A DNA stretch of 64,000 bases from an uncultured Pseudoflavonifractor sp. (GTDB lineage: Bacteria; Bacillota; Clostridia; Oscillospirales; Oscillospiraceae): contig CANPTT010000003.1 of the NCBI GenBank assembly GCA_947577065.1, positions 32,917 to 96,916 on the forward strand, given 5' to 3'. Under the pieces are notes generated by a model. That model did not search any database. It was given only the letters and a program-made list of their open reading frames with translations, and was not told the DNA's origin. Each line of letters begins with the position of its first letter. The stretch's first letter is position 1. This document shows, one piece after another, positions 25,445 through 33,183 of the stretch. A program made the position numbers and the translations under genes.

Positions 25445-26980
25445 ATGAAAAAGTTGACTTCACTACTCTGCGCCCTGGCTCTGCTGGCCGGAGTGACAGC
25501 ACCTGCAAAAGCCATTCAGCCTGAGAGAGTCCCCATCCGGATCCATGATGAGGCCGCCGCGCAGTATGGGCCGGAGACCACAGCCGAGGTGGTCAATGTG
25601 CTGTTTAACGGGAAGCCCATGGAGCTGGATGTACCTGCCGTCAGCCAGAGTCTGGACGGCGTCGACGGACGCACCATGGTGCCGGTCCGTCCTGTGGCCG
25701 AGGCTCTGGGAGCTACGGTAGATTGGGATGGAGAGGGACGCCAGGTGAAGATCGCCGCCGGGGCGGACAGGGTGGTGCTTACCTTGGGACAGCCTACGGC
25801 GGAGGTAAATGGGGAGACGGTGGACCTGCCGGGCCGGGTCCCCGCCGTGGTAGCCAGATATGGAGACGCAGAGCGGACGCTGGTGCCGCTCCGGTTTGTC
25901 TCGGAGCAGCTCCACGCTCAGGTGGACTGGGATAACGAGGCTTACGCGGCCCTGGTCACCGCCGTCATCGAGCCGCCCGATCCCGATGCGCCCCCCAGGG
26001 GACGGCTGACCCGGCTGGCGGCTGACGATAACGCCCAGACCATTACCCTCTACCTGAGCTCTGAGCCCCAGTACCGGGTGACAGATCTGGGGGATCGGGT
26101 GGCCATTGACCTGCTGGGGGTGGTCATCGGGAGCGGCGAGGATGGCTCTCTGCGGCCGGAAAACCCGGTGGTGAGCCGGGTCCGCTATGCCCAGCATGGG
26201 ACCGACATTGATCCCAGGGAGAACTATGTGACACGGGTCGTACTGGATCTGGCGCGGGGTTGTACCTATGAGGACAATGTGACCGTAATAGGAGACCCCA
26301 ATCTGCAAGCGGTGGTCATCTCGGTGACTCCGCCGGATACAGGGGCTGCGCTGCCAACTCTGCCTGAGGATTGGGACCCCAATGCCTTTACCGTGGTGCT
26401 GGACGCGGGCCATGGAGGCAGTGCCGATGGGGCGGCCTATGAGGGGGTGAAGGAGAAGAATATCACGCTCCCTGTTACCCTTCGGGCGGCGGAGCTGCTG
26501 CGGGAGAAGGGATATAATGTGATCCTCACCCGAAATGAGGACGTGTACATGGACCTTTATGACCGCTGCGATGTTGCCAACAATGTGGGGGCGGATATTT
26601 TTGTCTCCATTCACGCCAACGCCAGCCCCACCAATCTTGAATTTCAGGGGACCTTTACCTATTCCTATCCAAACAGCGCACGGGGCGAGGCACTGGCGGG
26701 CCACATCCAGGCGGCGGTGGTGGCCCGGACAGGCTCTGTGGACCGGGGCCTGCTCACCAACGATTATGTGGTGCTGCGGGAGACCGCAATGCCCGCCGCT
26801 TTGCTGGAGATGGGTTTCATGTCCTGCCATGAGGAGCTGGAGCTGTTGGTGAGGCCGGAATACCAGGAGAAGGTGTCCCAAGGGGTGGCGAATGGAGTGG
26901 AGAGCTACCTATCCACCCTGCCCAGAAAAGAAAAAACCGCCGGTGGGGGAGGGGGGTTCCTCCTGCCGTCGGGGGCGTAA
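25445..26980 (+). CDS. Exported N-acetylmuramoyl-L-alanine amidase with stalk and AMIN domains
   Basis: This 511-residue secreted peptidoglycan hydrolase cleaves the bond between muramic acid and the stem peptide. A signal peptide (cut near APAKA) is followed by a copper-amine-oxidase-N-like stalk domain (residues 45-175; VPVRPVAEALGATVDWD and VPLRFVSEQLHAQVDWD). An AMIN-like beta domain comes next (about 180-300). The catalytic Amidase_3 domain starts at VVLDAGHGGSADG, with later zinc-site and catalytic segments SIHANASP and LLEMGFMS. The tail is Gly/Pro-rich. It is monocistronic with its own promoter and terminator and probably acts in wall turnover or cell separation. Confidence 0.94.
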   Translation: MKKLTSLLCALALLAGVTAPAKAIQPERVPIRIHDEAAAQYGPETTAEVVNVLFNGKPMELDVPAVSQSLDGVDGRTMVPVRPVAEALGATVDWDGEGRQVKIAAGADRVVLTLGQPTAEVNGETVDLPGRVPAVVARYGDAERTLVPLRFVSEQLHAQVDWDNEAYAALVTAVIEPPDPDAPPRGRLTRLAADDNAQTITLYLSSEPQYRVTDLGDRVAIDLLGVVIGSGEDGSLRPENPVVSRVRYAQHGTDIDPRENYVTRVVLDLARGCTYEDNVTVIGDPNLQAVVISVTPPDTGAALPTLPEDWDPNAFTVVLDAGHGGSADGAAYEGVKEKNITLPVTLRAAELLREKGYNVILTRNEDVYMDLYDRCDVANNVGADIFVSIHANASPTNLEFQGTFTYSYPNSARGEALAGHIQAAVVARTGSVDRGLLTNDYVVLRETAMPAALLEMGFMSCHEELELLVRPEYQEKVSQGVANGVESYLSTLPRKEKTAGGGGGFLLPSGA

Positions 26981-26992
26981 AAGGGAGAGAAA

Positions 26993-27031
26993 AAAGTCCG
27001 TCCGGCCTGTTGCCGGACGGGCTTTTTTTTC
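26993..27031. terminator. Terminator between amidase and zinc transporter genes
   Basis: GTCCGTCCGGC pairs with GCCGGACGGGC, followed by eight T residues on the plus strand and an A/T-rich side on the minus strand. It can serve both convergent transcripts. Confidence 0.9.
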
Positions 27032-27034
27032 GAG

Positions 27035-27883
27035 CTACCGCCGCTGTCCCTGCAAGAGCATGGCCCCGGCGAAAAAGAGGGCCAGGTATAGGGTGATAGA
27101 GGCCCCGGCGGAGGCGCCGATGTAGTAGGAGGTCATGAGCCCGATCACTCCACAGACCACCGCCCCCACAACAGAAAAAATGTGATATTGCCGGGTGTTC
27201 CGGGCCACGCCCCTGGCTGCGGCGGCGGGGAGCACCAGCAGGGAGTTGATGACCAGCAGTCCCACCCAGGACATGGACAGGGTGACCACCACGGCGATGG
27301 CGGCGTTGAGGACCGCCTCCTGCCAGAAGACCTGAACGCCCCGGCTGCGGGCCAGAGCGGGGTGGAGGGCGGAAAGGAGCAGTGTGTTGTAGGCGCAGCT
27401 CCACAGCACCAGAATGACCGCCAGGACTCCCGCCAGAAGGGCGATCTTGTTCGGATGCACACTAAGGATGTCGCCGATGAGGAGAGCGTTGAATTTGGTG
27501 AAGGAGCCCCCATCTAAAGTGGCCATAAAGATCCCCAGAGCCACCGCGGTGGAGGAGAATACCCCGATGACCGTGTCGCTGGCCAGAGCCGAGCGGCGGC
27601 GGACATAGGTGAAGAGAAGAGAGAACAGGAGGGAGAAGGACACAGCGGCCCACATGGGCTCCTGAAGTCCGCACAGGACCCCAATAGCCACCCCGGTGAA
27701 GGCGGAGTGGCCCAGGGCGTCGGAGAAGAAGCTCATCCGGCTTTGGACCACCATGGTGGAGAGCAGGCCGAAGAGAGGAGAGATGACTAAAATGGCCAGC
27801 AGGGCATTCTTCATAAAGAGCATTTGCCCCGGCTGGGCCCACTCAAAGGGCAGCAGGTCCACCAGCGCGTACCACAGGGACAT
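27035..27883 (-). CDS. Zinc/manganese ABC importer permease (ZnuB-like)
   Basis: This 282-residue inner-membrane protein has about eight hydrophobic helices and belongs to the ABC-3 permease family for divalent metals. Typical segments are FFSDALGHSAFTGVAIG near the start and SWVGLLVINSLLVLPAAAA near residue 200. It immediately follows the ATPase gene: the ATPase TAA is adjacent to this ATG. Zinc is favoured over manganese because the partner binding protein has a His-rich loop. Confidence 0.92.
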   Translation of the reverse strand: MSLWYALVDLLPFEWAQPGQMLFMKNALLAILVISPLFGLLSTMVVQSRMSFFSDALGHSAFTGVAIGVLCGLQEPMWAAVSFSLLFSLLFTYVRRRSALASDTVIGVFSSTAVALGIFMATLDGGSFTKFNALLIGDILSVHPNKIALLAGVLAVILVLWSCAYNTLLLSALHPALARSRGVQVFWQEAVLNAAIAVVVTLSMSWVGLLVINSLLVLPAAAARGVARNTRQYHIFSVVGAVVCGVIGLMTSYYIGASAGASITLYLALFFAGAMLLQGQRR

Positions 27884-28654
27884 TTACTCTACCCCCTTTC
27901 CCATACGCAGGTGAAATACGTCCTGGAATTCCTGACTGCCCAATACCTGGCTGGGGGAGCCCAACTTTAGAACGGTATTCCGGAGCAGGATCACCTTGTC
28001 GGCGTACTGCTCCAGGGTGGCGAAGTCATGAGTGGACAGGAGGATGCTGAGGTCATAGGTCCTCCGCAGCTCATCCAGCATGTCGAGAAGCTGTTTCTCT
28101 CCCTCCACGTCTACCCCGGACAGGGGCTCGTCCAAAATGAGGATGTGGGGGAGGGGTTCCAGGGCCAGAGCCATGAGCACCCGCTGAAGCTCCCCCCCTG
28201 AGAGGGAGCCGATGCGCTTATCCAAAAGACCCTCGGCGTGGGTGCGGGCAAGACAGCCCCTGACCTGCTCCCGCAGCCTCCGGGGGAGGGGGAGAAACAC
28301 GGGCCAGTCGCCGATGGCGGCAGCAAAGAAGTCCAGCACGCTTACCGGGTCGCCCTGGTCAAAGGCGGGGGATTGCGGGACATAGCCGATGACGGGCCGC
28401 CGCTTCTCTCCGTCGGAGCGGTGGAAGGAGATGGAGCCGGAGTGGGGAAGCTGGCCCAGAACGGTCTTAAAGAGGGTGGACTTTCCCGCTCCGTTGGGGC
28501 CGATGAGGGCTGCGATCTCTCCGCAGTGGAGATGGAAGGATATGTCATGGAGCAGTTCGTCGGAGCCCATGGTGACGCCTACGTCCTTCAGCTCCAGGCA
28601 GCAAAGTCCCTCGCAGCCGTGGCCGGTACAGTTATTGTGAATGTGAATACTCAT
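27884..28654 (-). CDS. Zinc/manganese ABC importer ATPase (ZnuC-like) with His/Cys-rich N-terminus
   Basis: This 256-residue ATPase has Walker A GPNGAGKST, signature LSGGELQRV and Walker B ILILDEPLSGVD. It is unusual in starting with a short metal-binding-like extension, HIHNNCTGHGCEGLCC, before the ABC domain. The extension could sense or bind cytoplasmic zinc and is not needed for ATP hydrolysis in ordinary family members. It overlaps the upstream binding-protein gene by four bases and abuts the permease gene. Confidence 0.92.
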   Translation of the reverse strand: MSIHIHNNCTGHGCEGLCCLELKDVGVTMGSDELLHDISFHLHCGEIAALIGPNGAGKSTLFKTVLGQLPHSGSISFHRSDGEKRRPVIGYVPQSPAFDQGDPVSVLDFFAAAIGDWPVFLPLPRRLREQVRGCLARTHAEGLLDKRIGSLSGGELQRVLMALALEPLPHILILDEPLSGVDVEGEKQLLDMLDELRRTYDLSILLSTHDFATLEQYADKVILLRNTVLKLGSPSQVLGSQEFQDVFHLRMGKGVE

Positions 28655-29526
28655 TGAAGAGCCTCCTGAACAGCGGCGCGGTTGGCGGTCATGGCGTCAA
28701 AGTAAGGCCGGATGCCCGTGCCGTCACCGGACATGAGCATATCCAACTCATAGATCTTGCAGCCTGTCTCCCGGGCGATGACCTCCGCGGTGGAGCGGGA
28801 GCCGTTTTTTTCCACGAAGATGGCTGGAATGTCATATTCCTTGATAAGGGCCACGATCTCCTTGATCTCCTGGGCGGAGACGGTGGAGCCCTCCTCTTCC
28901 TCGATGGCCTTGAGAAGGGTCAGACCATGGGCCTGGGCAAAGTATTGGAACCCGTCGTGAAAGGTGATGAGGTAGGGACAGGACAGCTCTCCCGGGAGTC
29001 CGGTGGGGGCAGGGAGCTGGTATTCCGCGGAAGGGCCTGCCGGCGTGACAAATTCCGTGAGGGCTTGGCGGAGGTTATTTCCTGCCTGAAGAAAGCACCC
29101 GGGGTCCATCCAGTAGTGGGGGTCATACTCCTCCTCGTGGTCGTGACCGTCATGGTCTGCGTGTTCCGGGGCGGGCAGCAGGTCGATCCCCTCGGAACAA
29201 TCAATGACCGCTGCGGCGGAGGCGGCCAGGGCGTCGGCCATGAAATCTTCCAGCCCCGTCCCGCTGGTGATGATGATATCGGCCCTCTCAATGGCCTTCA
29301 TGTCCTTTACCGTCAGGGAGTAATCGTGGAGACAGGAGGTTTGAGAGTTCACCAACAGCTCCACTTGTACCTCTGATTCCTCCATCCCCTGGATGAGATC
29401 GGTGGTGAGCAGGTACACCGGATAGGTGGTGCAGAGGATGTGGAGCGCTTCCTCCCGCACCGGGGCCTGGGTACAGCCAGAGAGCAGAAGGGCTGCCAGC
29501 AGCGGGGGAATAAGCCGTTTTTTCAT
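28651..29526 (-). CDS. Zinc/manganese-binding lipoprotein (ZnuA-like)
   Basis: This 291-residue cluster A-I metal-binding lipoprotein (lipobox LLSGC) should capture extracellular Zn(II) or Mn(II). A His/Asp-rich loop (HADHDGHDHEEEYDPHYW) is typical of zinc-specific members. Further metal-ligand candidates are the histidines in TSCLHDYSL and ITFHDGFQYF, plus a C-terminal Asp/Glu region. The ATG at 29526 (MKKRL) is preferred over 29544 because AAGGAGG lies just before it. It is the first gene of the znuA-C-B operon, and a probable metal-responsive operator lies upstream. Confidence 0.92.
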   Translation of the reverse strand: MKKRLIPPLLAALLLSGCTQAPVREEALHILCTTYPVYLLTTDLIQGMEESEVQVELLVNSQTSCLHDYSLTVKDMKAIERADIIITSGTGLEDFMADALAASAAAVIDCSEGIDLLPAPEHADHDGHDHEEEYDPHYWMDPGCFLQAGNNLRQALTEFVTPAGPSAEYQLPAPTGLPGELSCPYLITFHDGFQYFAQAHGLTLLKAIEEEEGSTVSAQEIKEIVALIKEYDIPAIFVEKNGSRSTAEVIARETGCKIYELDMLMSGDGTGIRPYFDAMTANRAAVQEALQ

Positions 29527-29558
29527 GGGACCACCTCCTTCCATTGGATCGGGAAATC

Positions 29559-29587
29559 ATTATACTCTCTTTTACCCGGTTTGTAAA
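29559..29587 (-). promoter_or_regulatory. Promoter of the znu-like operon
   Basis: On the minus strand, TTTACA and TATAAT are separated by 17 bases, about 30 bases before the start codon. Confidence 0.8.
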
Positions 29588-29588
29588 A
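29570..29588. promoter_or_regulatory. Candidate metal-repressor (Zur/MntR-like) operator
   Basis: TTTTAC and GTAAAA form a perfect inverted repeat with a seven-base spacer, overlapping the -35 box of the metal importer promoter. Location and symmetry suggest repression when metal is replete. No such repressor is encoded in the window. Confidence 0.55.
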
Positions 29589-29589
29589 C

Positions 29590-29632
29590 AAAAGCGGCGT
29601 TACCCGTGAGGTAACGCCGCTTTTTCTTTTTT
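29590..29632 (-). terminator. Terminator of the pyrophosphatase-like gene
   Basis: AAAGCGGCGTTACC pairs with its complement around a five-base loop. T-runs lie on both sides. It ends the 29631-31718 transcript, just upstream of the znu promoter. Confidence 0.85.
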
Positions 29633-31718
29633 ATCCCAGCAGAGCGGGGAGGTTGAAGGTGACGATGAGGACCGAGGAGAGCAGGGCCGCCGTGACCGCC
29701 AGCATTGCCAGCGCGGGTAGGGCAGGGCCCGCCGCCTGGTACAGAGAGGCAAACGCCCGCTCCGCCGTCAGAGCAAAGCGGTGGCAATCAGAGCCGCGGC
29801 CACCTCTGCGTCCGCTCTCCACATATCGCCGGGCACCGCCCAGAACACCGCCGGTGAGGGTGAAGAAGAGAGAGAGGGTCACGCTGAACACCGAAAGGCA
29901 TCCCAAAAAGCCCAACAATCCCCGAAGTCCCAACAGGAGCCCGGCTGCTATGGGAGCCGTCAGGGCAAGCAGAGCAGGGGGGAGAAAGCCCAGCAAGGAC
30001 CGGGTGGCACAACGGGAGACGCAGGCGGCATAGTCCGGAGCCTGCCCCCCTTCCATCAGTCCGTCGTTATCCTGAAACTGTCGGCGGGCCTGCAGAAGAA
30101 CGGAACGGGCTCCGCCCCGGACCGCCAGCATAAGGAGCCCCAGAATGAGAAATACCACCATAACGCCCAGCAGGATCCCCAGAAGCAGGAGGGGGTCCTG
30201 TTGGGAGAGGGACCAGTCGGCCTGGGTCTCGGAGAAGATCCGGGCAAGACACAGAAGCAGGGTCAGGGTACCGAATGCGGAGGACAGGGTAAGGAGGCAT
30301 TGGCCGCCGTTGGCAGCGGAGGCACCGATGGCGGCCAGATTATCCGCCCGGCGGCGGGAGACCTCGTCGGCGTCGGTAAGAGAGGCGGCGTGGGCGGCGC
30401 AATCCCCGATGGGCCCACAGAGGGCGGAGGCCAGGGATATGCCGGTGACCGAAAGCGCACTCACCCCGGCCAGGGCGATACCGTAGGCGCCCTTGAGAAG
30501 GTCGTTCATGCCTCCGGCGGTATAGAAAGCGGCGGCCAGGGCGGCTGTGGCAAAAAGGACGGGGATGGCGGCGGAGCAAAGACCGATCCCCGATCCGCCG
30601 GTGACGGCTGCTGCGGCGCCGGCCTCGGCGGTCTCCGCCAAGGAACGGGCCGGTTTATAGGTGTCGGAGGTAAAATATTCCCCTGCCAAAGCGATAAAGG
30701 AGCCTCCGATCGATCCGGCAAAGACAGGCAGACACAGCGCCCAGCTTCCGGTCAGAAAATAAGTGATAGGCAGGCAGGCCGTGGCGGTGAGGACTGCGGG
30801 GACCAAAGAGGCGAACCGCAGACACCAGGGAAGGGAATAGCGGTCCCCGCGCTCCTGAGGACGGATGGTGAGGAAGCCGATCAGACAGGCGACGGCGCCT
30901 GCCGCCGCCACCGCCAGGGGAAGAAGCATGGCGTTCCAGGCCATGTCATCGGCGGAGAAAGCGGTCATACCCAAAAAGAGGGCGGCAAAGAGGAGATTTT
31001 CGTAGGAGGCGTACCCCCCCGCGGCGGTCCCCGCCGCGGGGCCGACCCCGTGGCCGATCCGGTCGGCGATAGCGGCGGGATTCTGGGGGTCGTCGGGGGG
31101 CAGGCCCATCTCCCGGTCCACTGCCTCGGCCGCGATTCCGGCGGAGCGGGCAAAAAGAGCCCCCATACGGAAGAGAAGGGAGACCAGGGCGCAGCCCAGG
31201 CCAAAGAAAAGCAGTGTTCGGGCAATGGCGTCAGGATCGTAGCGCATGGAATACTTGAGAAAGAAAAACCAACCGGTCAGGTGGACAAGACCCAGCCCCA
31301 TGGAGAAAAAGCTGACCACGGCCCCGGCGCTGAAGGCGACGTCCACGCCCCGATCCAGCCGCTCTCCGGCGGCCTGGGCGGCCCGGGGACCTGCGGCGGC
31401 GGTGACAAAGGCTCCGGCCATGCCTACCAGAAGGGCGCAAAGGCCGCCGGAGAGGAGCGCCAGAGGGGTAAGGCGGCCCAAACGCCGAAGGTAGACCAGC
31501 GCCGCCTGTAGTCCAAAGACCAGCGCCAGCCCCCCGCAAGAGAGGATAAGTTGCCATTTTAAGTAGGCGTTGGTCCCCTTGCGAAGAGCTGCCGTCAAGC
31601 CCTGGGCGGGCTCGCCGCCCTCGGAAAGGGGGATAAGGCGCCCCAGTTGGATAAAGGCGAACAAAAGGGAGAGGCCCCCGCCTATAAAACCGATCCAAAA
31701 GAGATTTTCGATCTGCAA
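29631..31718 (-). CDS. Membrane pyrophosphatase (HppA) homologue lacking catalytic residues
   Basis: This is a polytopic membrane protein of about 695 residues, with sixteen or so helices and clear overall homology to ion-pumping pyrophosphatases; a landmark is GLPPDDPQNPAAIAD. The residues that bind Mg-pyrophosphate are gone. The family DVGADLVGK region reads GIAAEAVDR, NVGDNVGD reads RIGHGVGP, the GPxxDNAGG region reads GPIGDCAAH, and GDTVGDPFKDTSGP reads LTAERAFASLYQAAGP. Hydrolysis is therefore unlikely. The TTG at 31718, with AAGGAG nine bases upstream, is chosen because a promoter -10 box sits on the track start at 31781. Its role is unknown. Confidence 0.85.
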   Translation of the reverse strand: MQIENLFWIGFIGGGLSLLFAFIQLGRLIPLSEGGEPAQGLTAALRKGTNAYLKWQLILSCGGLALVFGLQAALVYLRRLGRLTPLALLSGGLCALLVGMAGAFVTAAAGPRAAQAAGERLDRGVDVAFSAGAVVSFFSMGLGLVHLTGWFFFLKYSMRYDPDAIARTLLFFGLGCALVSLLFRMGALFARSAGIAAEAVDREMGLPPDDPQNPAAIADRIGHGVGPAAGTAAGGYASYENLLFAALFLGMTAFSADDMAWNAMLLPLAVAAAGAVACLIGFLTIRPQERGDRYSLPWCLRFASLVPAVLTATACLPITYFLTGSWALCLPVFAGSIGGSFIALAGEYFTSDTYKPARSLAETAEAGAAAAVTGGSGIGLCSAAIPVLFATAALAAAFYTAGGMNDLLKGAYGIALAGVSALSVTGISLASALCGPIGDCAAHAASLTDADEVSRRRADNLAAIGASAANGGQCLLTLSSAFGTLTLLLCLARIFSETQADWSLSQQDPLLLLGILLGVMVVFLILGLLMLAVRGGARSVLLQARRQFQDNDGLMEGGQAPDYAACVSRCATRSLLGFLPPALLALTAPIAAGLLLGLRGLLGFLGCLSVFSVTLSLFFTLTGGVLGGARRYVESGRRGGRGSDCHRFALTAERAFASLYQAAGPALPALAMLAVTAALLSSVLIVTFNLPALLG

Positions 31719-31771
31719 CTGCTCCAGCTCCTTTGCCGCCCCAAGGGGGACGGCGGGAATATGTATGACCA

Positions 31772-31800
31772 ATTTTACCAATATCCAACCGTTTTTTCAA
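31772..31800 (-). promoter_or_regulatory. Promoter of the pyrophosphatase-like gene
   Basis: On the minus strand, TTGAAA and TAAAAT are separated by 17 bases. The -10 box lies next to the TTG at 31781, so the message starts near 31765 and translation begins downstream. Confidence 0.8.
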
Positions 31801-31841
31801 GCATTAGTTTCCACAAACCCCGGACTTCTCCATATTTCCTC

Positions 31842-31870
31842 TTTCCCCTTTCTCCAAAATACGCTATAAT
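31842..31870 (+). promoter_or_regulatory. Promoter of the uridine phosphorylase gene
   Basis: A consensus TATAAT stands 50 bases before the ATG. The -35 box (TTTCCC, 17-base spacing) is weak, so an activator may be needed. Confidence 0.65.
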
Positions 31871-31920
31871 GAGAACGAAAGTCAGCCGGAGTCAAAATTT
31901 GAACAGAGGGGTGAGCTTTT

Positions 31921-32697
31921 ATGCAGGAGCATGAGCTTCAATTTCACATCAAGTGCAGGAAGGGGGACGTGGGCCGGTATTGCATCCTGCCCGGAGATCC
32001 GGGCAGGGTGGAGAAGATCGCCGCCTATCTGGACGAACCCCGCAAGGTCCAGCAGAACCGGGAGTATGTTGTCTATACAGGCTTCCTTTTGGGGGAGAAG
32101 GTCAGCGTCTGTTCCACGGGCATCGGCGGTCCCTCCGCCTCCATCGCGATGGAGGAGCTTGCCGCCATCGGGGCGGATACCTTTGTCCGGGTGGGGACCT
32201 GCGGGGGCATTGCCCTGAAGGTCCAATCGGACGACGTGGTCATCGCTACCGGGGCCGTCCGTCATGAGGGGACCAGCCGGGAGTATGCCCCCATCGAGTT
32301 CCCCGCCGTCAGCGACTACCAGGTCCAGCAGGCTCTGGTGCGGGCGGCCCAGAACCTGGGCAAGAGCTGGCATGCCGGGGTGGTCCAGTGCAAGGACTCC
32401 TTCTACGGCCAGCACTCTCCCGCTCGGATGCCGGTGGCTCAGGAGCTGCTCTACAAGTGGGAGGCATGGAAGCGGCTTGGGGTGCTGGCCTCTGAAATGG
32501 AGTCGGCCGCCCTCTTCTGTTGCGCCGCCGCCCTGGGGGTCCGGGCAGGTTCCTGCTTCCATGTTATCTGGAACCAGGAGCGGGAGGCTGCGGGGTTGGA
32601 CCAGAAGGAGAGCCATGACCTCCAGGCTGCCATCCAGGTGGGAGTAGAGGCGGTAAAGGTGCTCATTGAGGAGGACAGAAGAATACATAAGGACTGA
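31921..32697 (+). CDS. udp: Uridine phosphorylase
   Basis: This 258-residue nucleoside phosphorylase splits uridine with phosphate to uracil and ribose 1-phosphate for pyrimidine salvage. The N-terminal [15 protein letters not shown] holds the phosphate-binding GDP motif. [12 protein letters not shown] and the active-site segment [12 protein letters not shown] are typical of the hexameric NP-I family, UP subgroup. GAGGGGTGAG precedes the ATG. A small membrane-protein gene follows after 39 bases. Specificity for uridine over other nucleosides is judged from overall resemblance only. Confidence 0.88.
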   Translation: MQEHELQFHIKCRKGDVGRYCILPGDPGRVEKIAAYLDEPRKVQQNREYVVYTGFLLGEKVSVCSTGIGGPSASIAMEELAAIGADTFVRVGTCGGIALKVQSDDVVIATGAVRHEGTSREYAPIEFPAVSDYQVQQALVRAAQNLGKSWHAGVVQCKDSFYGQHSPARMPVAQELLYKWEAWKRLGVLASEMESAALFCCAAALGVRAGSCFHVIWNQEREAAGLDQKESHDLQAAIQVGVEAVKVLIEEDRRIHKD

Positions 32698-32736
32698 TCC
32701 TGTTGCTTGGAGGGCAGGAAAGGAGGGGCAGTCACT

Positions 32737-32973
32737 GTGAAACGACTGTTTGCCGGCGCGGAGGAATTTATCAAAGCCAGTACCTGGAGGGACCTGGCCC
32801 TGCTGAAGTTTTGCCTTTTTTCACTGGGGGTTCTCTTTGGGGCGAAGGTCCCCGGGCGGCGCAGGTCCATCGCCGGGGTGGGGGCCGCTGTGCTGTTTAT
32901 TTTGACCTATATCCCCCTGATGATAAAGTATATAGCCGCCCTTCACCGGGCGGGGAGGAGCGCGCGTGCGTAA
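32737..32973 (+). CDS. Small membrane protein of unknown function
   Basis: This predicted 78-residue protein has an amphipathic N-terminus (KRLFAGAEEFIKASTWRDLALLKF) and two hydrophobic segments, the second being VGAAVLFILTYIPLMIKYI. The GTG at 32737 has AGGAGG ten bases upstream, whereas the track start at 32707 is an in-frame TTG before that site. It lies between udp and a terminator on the same strand and may be cotranscribed. I do not recognise a family. Confidence 0.6.
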   Translation: MKRLFAGAEEFIKASTWRDLALLKFCLFSLGVLFGAKVPGRRRSIAGVGAAVLFILTYIPLMIKYIAALHRAGRSARA

Positions 32974-32989
32974 GAAGCGTTTTCCGTCG

Positions 32990-33038
32990 GGGCAGGAGGG
33001 GGACCGCCATAGGAGGCCCCCCTCCTGTCTGTTTTTCT
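32990..33038 (+). terminator. Terminator after the udp/small protein genes
   Basis: GGCAGGAGGGGG pairs with CCCCCCTCCTGTC over a longer loop and is followed by TGTTTTTC. Confidence 0.7.
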
Positions 33039-33094
33039 GATCGGGAAGCGTGGCAAAGATTTACGGTTTTCACTTCCATTTTTGTAAATTGCGG

Positions 33095-33123
33095 TTGCAT
33101 TGTATCCGGGATTTTGATAGAAT
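33095..33123 (+). promoter_or_regulatory. Promoter of flavoprotein 2
   Basis: TTGCAT and TAGAAT are separated by 17 bases, about 60 bases before the start codon. TGTCGA lies in the leader at 33139-33144. Confidence 0.8.
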
Positions 33124-33183
33124 GAAAAAGAGGACACCTGTCGATTTTGTGCCCTTGAATACAAAGCTGAAAGGAGAAAGGAA

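Noticed and set aside
29781-31511. 576-residue plus-strand ORF opposite the pyrophosphatase homologue
   Set aside because: It is low-complexity Gly/Gln/Lys-rich sequence. The minus frame carries membrane helices and family landmarks.
31719-31781. TTG at 31781 as start of the pyrophosphatase homologue
   Set aside because: The promoter -10 box TAAAAT adjoins it, so it would lie upstream of the transcript. The TTG at 31718 has a proper ribosome site.
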